Of a DNA stretch of 12,697 bases, positions 1 through 6,035 are shown piece after piece. How positions within the stretch are numbered: position 1 is the stretch's first letter; each line of letters opens with the position of its first letter. The notes under the pieces were generated by a model. The model was given only the letters and a program-made list of their open reading frames with translations, had not been told where the DNA came from and did not search any database. The stretch lies in assembly GCA_009925045.1 (NCBI GenBank), contig RFQK01000025.1, positions 1 to 12,697 on the forward strand, given 5' to 3'. The position numbers were made by a program, and so were the translations under genes. The stretch comes from Methylococcaceae bacterium (GTDB lineage Bacteria > Pseudomonadota > Gammaproteobacteria > Methylococcales > Methylomonadaceae).

Positions 1-178
1 CATTATTAATGATGGGGGTCTTAAAATGCAGTCCAGGTTTGTAATCGGTCGAAACCATTTCACCTAGACGAAACAGGATGGCTTTTTCATGCTGATTCAC
101 ATAAAAAACCGACATATAGCCCAGCACACAAGCACTCAGGCCTAAAGGGATAATTAAACTGGTCGCTTTAGTATTCAT
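1..178 (-). CDS. hflC: HflC, FtsH protease modulator (N-terminal part, cut by window edge)
   Basis: The first 59 codons of a band-7/SPFH membrane protein. Translated from the ATG at 178 it reads MNTKATSLIIPLGLSACV and onward, giving a signal-anchor segment at about residues 6-26. After that come the family hallmarks HEKAILFRLGE and KPGLHFKTPI, where E. coli HflC has a similar RAIVLQFG then PGLHFKIP pattern. HflC pairs with HflK in the inner membrane and restrains the AAA protease FtsH. Its ATG shares one base with the hflK stop codon (TAATG), so the two are translationally coupled, as is usual for this pair. The rest lies outside the window. Confidence 0.9.
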   Translation of the reverse strand, partial: MNTKATSLIIPLGLSACVLGYMSVFYVNQHEKAILFRLGEMVSTDYKPGLHFKTPIINN

Positions 179-1267
179 TATTTGCTCCGGCTTGGACGAA
201 TATCAGTGGACAATGCTGTATTGCGATGAGCAGCGGCTTTATCAGCACCTGTCTCATTAACTAGATCAGATTCAACATTGGTTCTATTCACTGCACCAGA
301 AGCGGTTTGAACAGCCGCCGGAACTGGCATATAGAATTGCGCAGCATTACGTTCAGACTCAATCAAGATTTTGTTGCTGCCGCTATACAGTTTTTCCTTC
401 GCTTCCAGATACAAACGTTTACGAGTAATCGCTGGATTTTTTTCGTATTCCACTAATAATTGGTCAAAGCGTTCAGTTTCACCTTTAGATTTGGCGATTT
501 TCTCAGCTTCATAGGCTTCAGCTTCTTGTAATAAGCGAGAAGCAGCACCGCGGGCTTTAGGAATAATTTCATTGCTATAGGCTTCGGCTTCGTTGATCAG
601 ACGTTGTTTGTCTTCACGCGCACGAATCGCATCTTCAAAAGCACCTTGCACTTCTTCAGGTGGTTGAGCGTCTTGCAAGTTGACACTGGCAATGGTTAAA
701 CCGGTTTTGTATTGATCCATCGCCGCCTGAATTTCTTTTTTGATTTCGGCTACGATTTCGCTACGACCTTCGGTCAAAATGAAGTCCATGTTGTTGCGGC
801 CAATCACGGCACGCTCAACACTTTCCGTTAATTGTTTCAGAGTGGCTTCATTGTCTTTGACATTGAACAAGTAATCTTTAGCATTATTGATTTGATATTG
901 CACCGCAAGGCGGACATTAATAATGTTCTCGTCACTGGTGAGCATCAAAGATTCTTGGGGAATCGATGCGACTTTGGCAAAACGGCTGGAATCACGATAA
1001 CCAATTTCAATGAAACGTTGTTGCTCAACGTTGACCACGCTGAACGCCACGGTTACCTTCATCAATAATGTAGACACCACTCACCAACCAACTCAGAGCC
1101 AAAGTACCACCCAGTACGGCACTGATATTAGAGAGTTTGAAAAAGTGTTTGTGACCCTTATAGAAATTTTGAGTCCGCTCGCTTACTTTATGCAAATGTT
1201 TATCGAATTCCGCTTTCCAATCGGGTGGCGGTGTTTGATTGCTAGTGTTAGGTTTTTCTGATGACAT
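178..1267 (-). pseudogene. hflK: HflK, FtsH protease modulator, reading frame broken by an internal deletion
   Basis: Two frames together make one HflK. The upstream part (1267 to about 1043) encodes residues 1-75: a short polar head, a membrane segment at about 46-66, and VYIIDEGNRGV. The downstream part (about 1042 to 178) resumes with SVVNVEQQRFIEIGYR and carries the rest of the SPFH domain and the Ala/Glu-rich coiled coil. Between GNRGV and VVNVEQQ, HflK normally has about 25 residues (the VLRFGK ... PGLxWHxPYP stretch). They are absent here and the frame changes, so this is a deletion and not a simple one-base slip. The start at 1267 is chosen because GAGGAG (1274-1279 on the minus strand) sits 7 bases upstream; the GTG at 1273 is too close to it. 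The head lacks the Gly-rich stretch of E. coli HflK. Confidence 0.85.
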
Positions 1268-1305
1268 AATCACTCCTCTATATTAGGTATTGTTCTGCTG
1301 TTCAC

Positions 1306-2547
1306 TTAGCCGGCATTCACTTCTAAAAATGGCAGCAGATCGCAACCAAACTGTTGTTTTAGTTTTTTCAGGGCGTCATTCTGAATTTGTCTTACTCTTT
1401 CGCGTGTTACATGTAGCTGATCAGCAATGGCTTGTAAGGTCATTTCATGTTGATTTCTTAAGCCAAAGCGCATATTCAGTATAGTGGCTTCTTTATCGGA
1501 TAATGAGCCCACAATCTGGTCGATGTATAAATTAAGGTTGTTCTGAATCAAGTCATCCAAAGGTTCAGCGAACTGACTTTGGGTCAGGCTCGCCATTAAA
1601 GTATAGCCATCGTCGTCATCTGACTCAGAGCTGTCCAAGGAATGGGTCGCTTGGTAGTAACGACTGATAGTTTTAATGTCTTCCATCGACATATCGCATT
1701 TAGCTTTTAATTCAACCAGAGTCGGCCAGCGGTTATGCTCTAAATAGCAGTTGCGCATAATTTCAAAAATCACTGAAGCGCGTTCGGCTAAGGCGATTGG
1801 CAGTCTGACGACTTTTTCTTGTTTAACAATCAGGCGTGAAATTGCCTGTTTGATCCAGAAAATAGCGTAAGTTGAAAAACGAATTCCGCGACTGGCATCG
1901 AAACGATCGACCGCTTTGATCAAACCAATGCTGCCTTCTTGCATCAAATCTTCAAACGCCAAGGCTTGAGTTTTGTATTTGCAGGCCACAAAGGCAACCA
2001 AACCGGTGTTGCTGCTGATCATGTTTTGACGGGTTTTTTGTAAGTGCAATCTTTGGTTGTACAGGCGTTTTCTGTACACAGTGTCTTCATCGCCTGCAGC
2101 TTTCAACATTTCAGCCCCCAACTCAGCTACTTTCAAAAGAAATACTGGAAAGTAATGCACGTTGTCTAGGCTGTGGTCCTGAGTACTAGCGGATGTAGCG
2201 TTAATTTCTGGTGTATTGTCCTGTACAAGACTATAATCTTGTACAGCTTTAGCTTGTTCAGATTTTTCTGAGTTGTTCATGGTGTAGTCAACCCCCTCAA
2301 CGGCATGGTTAACCAATCTGTCATGAAGCAAGTGGTGTAAAACGGGTTTCTCTAGTAATAGATGGAGTAATTGTATTCTTGCCTGTTCCATCTCCTCAGC
2401 CAGAGCCTGTGCAGGCTGCGGGGTTGGTTCGGCTTTATTATCAGTTGCATCATCATTGATTTCCAGCCACGGTGCTGCTGACAACAGGGGATCGGCAATC
2501 AATTGAATAGCTTTGTCATTTATTGGATTGAGATGTCTTAAGGCCAT
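1306..2547 (-). CDS. Group 2 sigma-70 family RNA polymerase sigma factor
   Basis: A 413-residue sigma factor that directs RNA polymerase to alternative promoters. Region 2 spans about residues 174-245, with FEDLMQEGSIGLIKAVDRFD (2.1/2.2) and RGIRFSTYAIFWIKQAISR (2.3/2.4). Region 3 spans about 249-330. Region 4 spans about 340-398, with the helix-turn-helix LQAIADQLHVTRERVRQIQ. The conserved regions resemble RpoD/RpoS, but the first 150 residues match neither a region 1.1 nor the usual DPVRxYLxEIG of region 1.2, so this is a non-housekeeping member and not clearly RpoS. The start at 2547 has AGGGG 8 bases upstream. An internal Met90 is a weaker alternative. It heads a probable operon with hflK (38-base gap) and is divergent from the B12-binding MerR gene, with TGTACA repeats both upstream and inside the gene. 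Confidence 0.9.
   Translation of the reverse strand: MALRHLNPINDKAIQLIADPLLSAAPWLEINDDATDNKAEPTPQPAQALAEEMEQARIQLLHLLLEKPVLHHLLHDRLVNHAVEGVDYTMNNSEKSEQAKAVQDYSLVQDNTPEINATSASTQDHSLDNVHYFPVFLLKVAELGAEMLKAAGDEDTVYRKRLYNQRLHLQKTRQNMISSNTGLVAFVACKYKTQALAFEDLMQEGSIGLIKAVDRFDASRGIRFSTYAIFWIKQAISRLIVKQEKVVRLPIALAERASVIFEIMRNCYLEHNRWPTLVELKAKCDMSMEDIKTISRYYQATHSLDSSESDDDDGYTLMASLTQSQFAEPLDDLIQNNLNLYIDQIVGSLSDKEATILNMRFGLRNQHEMTLQAIADQLHVTRERVRQIQNDALKKLKQQFGCDLLPFLEVNAG
2222..2245. promoter_or_regulatory. Candidate LitR-type operator: TGTACA-N12-TGTACA inside the sigma gene
   Basis: Two TGTACA hexamers (2222-2227 and 2240-2245) are separated by exactly 12 bases. The whole 24-base element is an imperfect palindrome: outer arms TGTACAAGA / TCTTGTACA are perfect, and one pair of central positions mismatches. 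From memory, the LitR homologue of Pseudomonas putida binds T(G/A)TACA-N12-TGTACA, the same architecture. The centre holds TATAAT on the plus strand (2232-2237) and TATAGT on the minus strand, so it could also be a -10 flanked by operator halves. It falls in codons 101-109 of the sigma gene. Binding by the neighbouring regulator is inference. Confidence 0.5.
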
Positions 2548-2574
2548 GGCGGTTTCCCCTGTTCATCGATTAAG

Positions 2575-2603
2575 TTGGTAGTTAAGTTATCTTGATGTAC
2601 AAT
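2575..2603 (+). promoter_or_regulatory. Probable promoter of the LitR-like gene
   Basis: TTGGTA (2575-2580), a 17-base spacer and TACAAT (2598-2603) form a reasonable sigma-70 promoter, placing the transcript start about 30 bases before the ATG at 2641. The -10 overlaps a TGTACA repeat (2596-2601), so a protein bound there would block the promoter. An alternative pairing, TTGATG (2592-2597) with AATAAT (2616-2621), cannot be excluded. Confidence 0.45.
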
Positions 2604-2612
2604 AGTTGTCAA
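2584..2612 (-). promoter_or_regulatory. Probable promoter of the sigma-hflKC operon
   Basis: On the minus strand a consensus -35 TTGACA (2612-2607) is followed 17 bases later by a weak -10, TAACTT (2589-2584). One TGTACA repeat (2596-2601) lies in the spacer and a second (2622-2627) lies ten bases upstream of the -35. A good -35 with a poor -10 fits a promoter that depends on an activator or is controlled by a repressor. It overlaps the divergent promoter of the regulator gene. Confidence 0.4.
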
Positions 2613-2627
2613 GAAAATAATTGTACA
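2596..2627. promoter_or_regulatory. Paired TGTACA repeats in the sigma / LitR-like intergenic region
   Basis: TGTACA occurs at 2596-2601 and 2622-2627, 26 bases apart start to start, in the 93-base gap between the divergent genes. Both are part of a wider TTGTACAA-like context. The spacing (N20) is not the N12 of the known LitR box, so either the halves are bound separately or the true partners are degenerate (for example TTGTCA at 2606-2611). The location over both promoters supports an operator role. Confidence 0.45.
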
Positions 2628-2640
2628 AAACCTAAACAAA

Positions 2641-3540
2641 ATGTATTCAATCAAATCAATATCGGTTTTAACCGGCTTGGGAGTAGAGACTTTGCGTGCT
2701 TGGGAGCGTCGCTATCAAGTCATTGCACCCAATCGAGAGCCAGGCGGCCACCGGGTTTATTCTCAGGATGACTTGGAAAAACTGATGTTACTGGCTAATT
2801 TGACCCGTCAGGGTCATGCCATCAGTAAGTTGTCCAGCCTTGATGTACAGCAATTGCAAAATTTGCTGGAAGGTGGGGATGATAGGGTCAGTGAAAGTAA
2901 TTTATTTGCCGACCAGATCGTTGAGGCTTTGCTGCACTATCGAATTGACCGATGTGAGCAGTTATTAAAGCGTGCCTTGATTTCGAGTGAACCGCTGGTG
3001 TATGTCAGAGACATTTTGACTCCGGCCCTGATTCATGTGGGACAGTCTTGGCATGAAGGCAAATTGAATATTGCTCAGGAGCATATTTTTTCCGCCTGTG
3101 TGAAGCGCATACTTCTCAGTATGGTGAATAACATGCACCGCTTGTCTAATCATAAAGCCAATATGATGTTTGCAACCCCAAGTGGTGAGCCACATGAATT
3201 CGGTCTGCTGATGTCGTGTTTATTAGCGGCTGAACAACAATACAATTGCTATTACATTGGTGCAGATGTGCCGGGTGCTGATATCGTTGAAGCCGCCAGA
3301 AATCTGAATGTCGATATTGTGGTGTTGAGCATGTTGAAATCGCCCAGTGATCAGGAAACTATGGAAGATTTAAACCTGATTGTTGATGCTTTGAAACACG
3401 AAAATATGTCGATTTGGCTGGCGGGCAGAGGCATCCATTACTGGATGAAATTTAACGACGAACTGCCTAAGAATTGTGAACTCATCAAAGACTTAGATGA
3501 TTTTCACCGTCGAGCCATTAACTGGCAACATCAAAACTAG
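2641..3540 (+). CDS. LitR/CarH-type MerR regulator with cobalamin-binding (photosensory) domain
   Basis: A 299-residue regulator. Residues 1-70 form a MerR winged helix with the LitR/CarA signature LRAWERRY and PGGHRVYSQDD. Residues about 90-165 form the helical bundle that caps the B12 ligand; it keeps W137-x9-E147-H148, the motif that contacts the adenosyl group in CarH. Residues about 172-299 form the Rossmann-like B12 domain, with E183-x-H185-x-x-G188 (H185 as lower axial ligand), exactly 41 residues to S230-x-L232, and AGRG (261-264) where a GG is usual. In the family, adenosylcobalamin promotes DNA binding in the dark and light breaks the complex. The gene is divergent from a sigma factor. 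Function is assigned from motifs; light response here is inferred, and carotenoid or photolyase targets are not in view. Confidence 0.88.
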   Translation: MYSIKSISVLTGLGVETLRAWERRYQVIAPNREPGGHRVYSQDDLEKLMLLANLTRQGHAISKLSSLDVQQLQNLLEGGDDRVSESNLFADQIVEALLHYRIDRCEQLLKRALISSEPLVYVRDILTPALIHVGQSWHEGKLNIAQEHIFSACVKRILLSMVNNMHRLSNHKANMMFATPSGEPHEFGLLMSCLLAAEQQYNCYYIGADVPGADIVEAARNLNVDIVVLSMLKSPSDQETMEDLNLIVDALKHENMSIWLAGRGIHYWMKFNDELPKNCELIKDLDDFHRRAINWQHQN

Positions 3541-3862
3541 AAATCTCCCGCCTGCGCCGTCTCGCACTTTCGTCCTTGAACCGACGGTTCAAGTGGAAAC
3601 CAATATAGCCAATCAGGCTTCCTGAATAATCTATTACTTCATTAGCCGAATTGTCCTGACTCAAATCATGAGCAATATTTAATGCAGCCAACACGGCGAT
3701 GCGATCGCTGCCACTGACTTTGCCGGTTTCGTGAATTTTACGCATTTGCTGATCCAGTAATTGCGCAGCCTGTAACAGTTTATCGCGTTCATTGTCGGCA
3801 CAGGCAATCCGGTATTCTTTTCCGTGAATGTTCAGGGTAACAGGTTGTAAGGGTTTGCTCAT
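3518..3862 (-). CDS. zapA: Cell division protein ZapA, C-terminus apparently replaced by a deletion
   Basis: ZapA promotes bundling of FtsZ protofilaments at the division ring. Residues 1-67 match the family: MSKPLQPVTLNIHGKEYRIAC, the NERDKLLQAAQLLDQQM helix and the RIAVLAALNIAHDL helix. Downstream, the expected coiled-coil tail does not appear. Instead the frame reads on through DNA that is recognisably 6S RNA (HLNRRFKDESARRRRR is a translation of its 3' arm) and ends inside the convergent regulator gene. The natural protein would be about 105 residues, so the 114-residue product here is a chimera. The ATG overlaps the TGA of the ZapB-like gene by four bases (ATGA). The true zapA stop and the zapA-6S spacer appear to be missing. 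Confidence 0.8.
   Translation of the reverse strand: MSKPLQPVTLNIHGKEYRIACADNERDKLLQAAQLLDQQMRKIHETGKVSGSDRIAVLAALNIAHDLSQDNSANEVIDYSGSLIGYIGFHLNRRFKDESARRRRREISSFDVAS
3541..3625 (-). ncRNA. ssrS: 6S RNA (ssrS), 3' half only
   Basis: 6S RNA binds the sigma-70 holoenzyme and damps transcription in stationary phase. On the minus strand this stretch carries GGAAGCC, then the signature hairpin CTTGAACC-GTC-GGTTCAAGG, then GACGGCGCAGGCGGGAGATTT. This parallels the 3' half of E. coli 6S RNA (GAGAAGCC, CTTGAACC...GGTTCAAGG, CTGCGGCGGCATCTCGGAGATT). Its place just after zapA is the usual gammaproteobacterial one. The 5' arm that should pair with the GGGAGATTT end is not seen upstream; that space holds zapA sequence. 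The element therefore looks truncated by the same deletion that broke zapA. The boundary near 3625 is approximate. Confidence 0.7.
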
Positions 3863-4086
3863 GTATCGTGTTCCATCGCTTTCAGACGAGTGATCATGGC
3901 TTCAACCCGTGCTTTAGCGAGCGTGGTTTTTTCCAATAATTTGGCTTTTTCTTTCACTAAGGCATCCTGTCGAGTCTTAAGTGATTTGTTTTCATTTTTG
4001 ACAAGATTAAACTGGCTAATCAAAGTTTCCAGTTTAGCTTCAAGTGCTTCTAGTTCTGACGAAGGATCTTTGTCGGCTGTAGACAT
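3859..4086 (-). CDS. ZapB-like small coiled-coil protein (TIGR02449 type)
   Basis: A 75-residue protein that is almost entirely one coiled coil: LEALEAKLETLISQFNLVKN, then ENKSLKTRQDALVKEK and further heptads to MEHDT. It resembles the short ZapB-like proteins encoded directly before zapA in many gammaproteobacteria, where a role at the division ring is presumed. The start is the ATG at 4086. A longer frame continues upstream, but that would run under the ygfB coding region and lacks family resemblance. A TATAAT box lies about 20 bases upstream, so the leader is very short and no clear ribosome binding site is seen. The gene overlaps zapA by ATGA, indicating coupled expression. Confidence 0.78.
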   Translation of the reverse strand: MSTADKDPSSELEALEAKLETLISQFNLVKNENKSLKTRQDALVKEKAKLLEKTTLAKARVEAMITRLKAMEHDT

Positions 4087-4093
4087 GGTTAAC

Positions 4094-4112
4094 AATCTGT
4101 ACAGATTATAGT
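4094..4112 (-). promoter_or_regulatory. Probable promoter of the zapB-like/zapA operon, with TGTACA palindrome
   Basis: On the minus strand a perfect -10 TATAAT (4110-4105) lies about 20 bases before the ATG at 4086. The -35 is weak (ACATTG at 18 bases or CATTGT at 17). A 14-base perfect palindrome, AATCTGTACAGATT (4094-4107), overlaps the -10 and the expected start site, so it could be an operator. It contains the same TGTACA core as the repeats around the LitR-like gene. Confidence 0.45.
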
Positions 4113-4181
4113 CATAGATGATGGAGAACAATGTTAGCATAAGCCCAGATTTTAAACAGCTAAAAGGGTCTAAAACCATAA

Positions 4182-4712
4182 ATGATTTCCTATCAAGAAC
4201 TTGATGAAATTTTTGAAAAACTCGATGCTGACTACACGGCTGCAGAAGCGCATGGCCTGGCAGTCGGTATGCTTTGTGTAGAGATACGTGCCGATATAGA
4301 TAATTGGTTACAACCCCTAATGATTGATAAAACCACCTTAGATGAAGATGACTGGACGGTTTTAAATGAGGTTTATGCTGAAACTCAGCAGTTGTTAACC
4401 GGGGATGATAATGACTACAACTTCGATCTGCTTTTGCCAGAGGAAGATGAGCCTTTGTTCGAGCAAGTTGAGGCATTACGTGATTGGTGCCAAGGCTTCT
4501 TATTAGGAATCGGTTACTCGCAATCCAGTGGTCGTTGGCCTAGCGAAGTGAGTGAGGTGATTGCTGATGTGATTGAGTTTACCAAGATAGAAATTCAGTC
4601 CATGGACGAGGAAGAGGCCAATGCCTTAATGGAAGTGCATGAGTATTTGCGTGTCGCCGTTCTAACCATTCGTGATTTTTTTGTTGATACTGAAACGACT
4701 CAGCAGCACTGA
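4182..4712 (+). CDS. ygfB: YgfB/UPF0149 family protein
   Basis: A 176-residue acidic, helical protein of the UPF0149 family. Visible family marks are SYQELDEIFEKLDADYTAAEAHG near the start (the AEAHG box at about residues 21-25), DLLLPEEDEPL in the middle, and RDWCQGFLLGIG (about 100-111). YgfB homologues are linked to pepP in gammaproteobacteria. A Pseudomonas homologue has been reported to influence expression of an amidase, but the biochemical role in general is unclear. The start is the ATG at 4182, with AAAGGG about 13 bases upstream. It is the first gene of a rightward cluster, 12-15 bases before pepP, and divergent from the zapB-like gene. The same gene order with pepP and ubiH occurs in E. 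coli. Confidence 0.88.
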   Translation: MISYQELDEIFEKLDADYTAAEAHGLAVGMLCVEIRADIDNWLQPLMIDKTTLDEDDWTVLNEVYAETQQLLTGDDNDYNFDLLLPEEDEPLFEQVEALRDWCQGFLLGIGYSQSSGRWPSEVSEVIADVIEFTKIEIQSMDEEEANALMEVHEYLRVAVLTIRDFFVDTETTQQH

Positions 4713-4727
4713 GAAACTGAGATAGTG

Positions 4728-6035
4728 ATGAAACAAAGAGAATTCAAAAAGCGTCGTCAGGCACTGATGCAAAGAATTGGCAAAGGTAATATTGCCATCA
4801 TTGCCAGTGCTAGTTCAGCTGTTCGCAATCGCGATGTGCATTATCCTTTTCGTCAGGATAGCGATTTCTATTATCTGACCGGCTTTAATGAAGCAGATGC
4901 GTTGGCGGTTTTCATTCCGGGTCGGCAACAGGGTGAATATGTCTTGTTTTGTCGCGAATTTGATGCAACAAAAGCCCTCTGGGAAGGTGCGCATGCGGGA
5001 CTTGAAGGTGCCACGTCTCAATATGGTGCCGATGATGCGTTTCCTATTGATGATCTCGACGAAATTCTGCCAGGCATGCTGGAGAATAAGGCCAAAGTTT
5101 TTTATCCGATGGGTAAGAATGGCGAGTTGGATCACAAGCTGTTAGATTGGATTAATCACATTCGTAAACAATCCAGAACGGGTGTGACTGCTCCGGGTGA
5201 GCTTGTTTCCCTAGAGCACATTGTTCACGAAATGCGCCTGTTCAAATCTGCAGAAGAAATTAAGCTGATGCGCCGCGCCGCTGAAATATCTGCTCAGGCC
5301 CATGTTCGTGCCATGCAATATTGTCAGCCCGGTGTGCATGAGTTTGAAGTGGAAGCAGAACTGATTCATCACTTTATGCGTTCAGGATTAAGAGCAGTAG
5401 CCTATCCGTCTATCGTCGCCGGAGGTAAAAATGCCTGTGTGCTGCATTACACGGAAAATGCTGACAAGCTGCGTAAAGGGGATTTATTGCTAATTGATGC
5501 CGGAGCAGAGTGTGACCATTATGCGGCTGATATCACCCGAACTTTTCCTGTCTCCGGGAAATTTAGCGAGCCACAACGGCTTTTGTATCAATTGGTTTTG
5601 GATGCTCAAGAGGCCGCTTTGGCTGAAATTGCGCCAGGCATAGCTTGGAATAAAGCCCATGAAGCATCGGTTGAGGTTTTAACTAAGGGTTTGGTAGAGT
5701 TGGGCTTATTAAAAGGTCGAGTCAAAAAATTAATTAAAGACGAGAAATACAAGCAGTTTTATATGCATCGCATTGGTCATTGGCTGGGTATGGATGTCCA
5801 TGATGTCGGTGACTACAAAATCAAAGATGAATGGCGTTTGTTAGAACCCGGTATGGTTTTGACTGTAGAGCCAGGGTTGTATGTGGCGGCCGATTGTGAA
5901 ACGGTTGATAAACAATGGCGCGGCATTGGTATCCGCATCGAAGACGATGTCTTGGTAACTGCCGACGGCTACGAAGTATTAACGGCCGCAGTCCCGAAAA
6001 CGATTGAAGCTATCGAATCTGTAATGCGGAGCTGA
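4728..6035 (+). CDS. pepP: Xaa-Pro aminopeptidase P
   Basis: A cytoplasmic metalloprotease of about 435 residues that removes an N-terminal residue when the next one is proline. The N-terminal creatinase-like domain (about 1-170) has DVHYPFRQDSDFYYLTGFNE. The C-terminal pita-bread domain has all five metal ligands: D257 (LLIDAG), D268 (AADITRTFP), H351 (HRIGHWLGMDVHD), E381 (VEPGLY) and E405 (GIRIEDD). These positions closely match E. coli PepP. The start could be the GTG at 4725 or the ATG at 4728; the ATG is preferred because it gives the usual MKQREF-type start. The stop TGA shares its last base with the ubiH ATG, so ubiH is probably coupled to it. Confidence 0.95.
   Translation: MKQREFKKRRQALMQRIGKGNIAIIASASSAVRNRDVHYPFRQDSDFYYLTGFNEADALAVFIPGRQQGEYVLFCREFDATKALWEGAHAGLEGATSQYGADDAFPIDDLDEILPGMLENKAKVFYPMGKNGELDHKLLDWINHIRKQSRTGVTAPGELVSLEHIVHEMRLFKSAEEIKLMRRAAEISAQAHVRAMQYCQPGVHEFEVEAELIHHFMRSGLRAVAYPSIVAGGKNACVLHYTENADKLRKGDLLLIDAGAECDHYAADITRTFPVSGKFSEPQRLLYQLVLDAQEAALAEIAPGIAWNKAHEASVEVLTKGLVELGLLKGRVKKLIKDEKYKQFYMHRIGHWLGMDVHDVGDYKIKDEWRLLEPGMVLTVEPGLYVAADCETVDKQWRGIGIRIEDDVLVTADGYEVLTAAVPKTIEAIESVMRS

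Noticed and set aside
1025..1080. Programmed ribosomal frameshift joining the two halves of HflK
   Set aside because: There is no slippery heptamer, and about 25 conserved residues are physically absent, which frameshifting cannot restore. The same logic applies to map.
2058..2078. TGTACA pair with 9-base spacing as a second LitR box in the sigma gene
   Set aside because: The spacing is not N12 and both copies fall on Tyr codons (VYRKRLYN). It is counted in the cluster but not called as an operator.
2281..2547. Sigma gene start at the internal Met90 instead of 2547
   Set aside because: The ATG at 2547 has a well-placed AGGGG; the G-rich stretch before Met90 is about 13-14 bases away. Met90 or Met147 remain possible for a second isoform only.
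4087..4476. A much longer N-terminal extension of the ZapB-like protein, up to 4476 on the minus strand
   Set aside because: It runs antisense through the well-supported ygfB gene and across its own TATAAT box, and the added residues show no family features. The ATG at 4086 gives the normal short coiled-coil protein.
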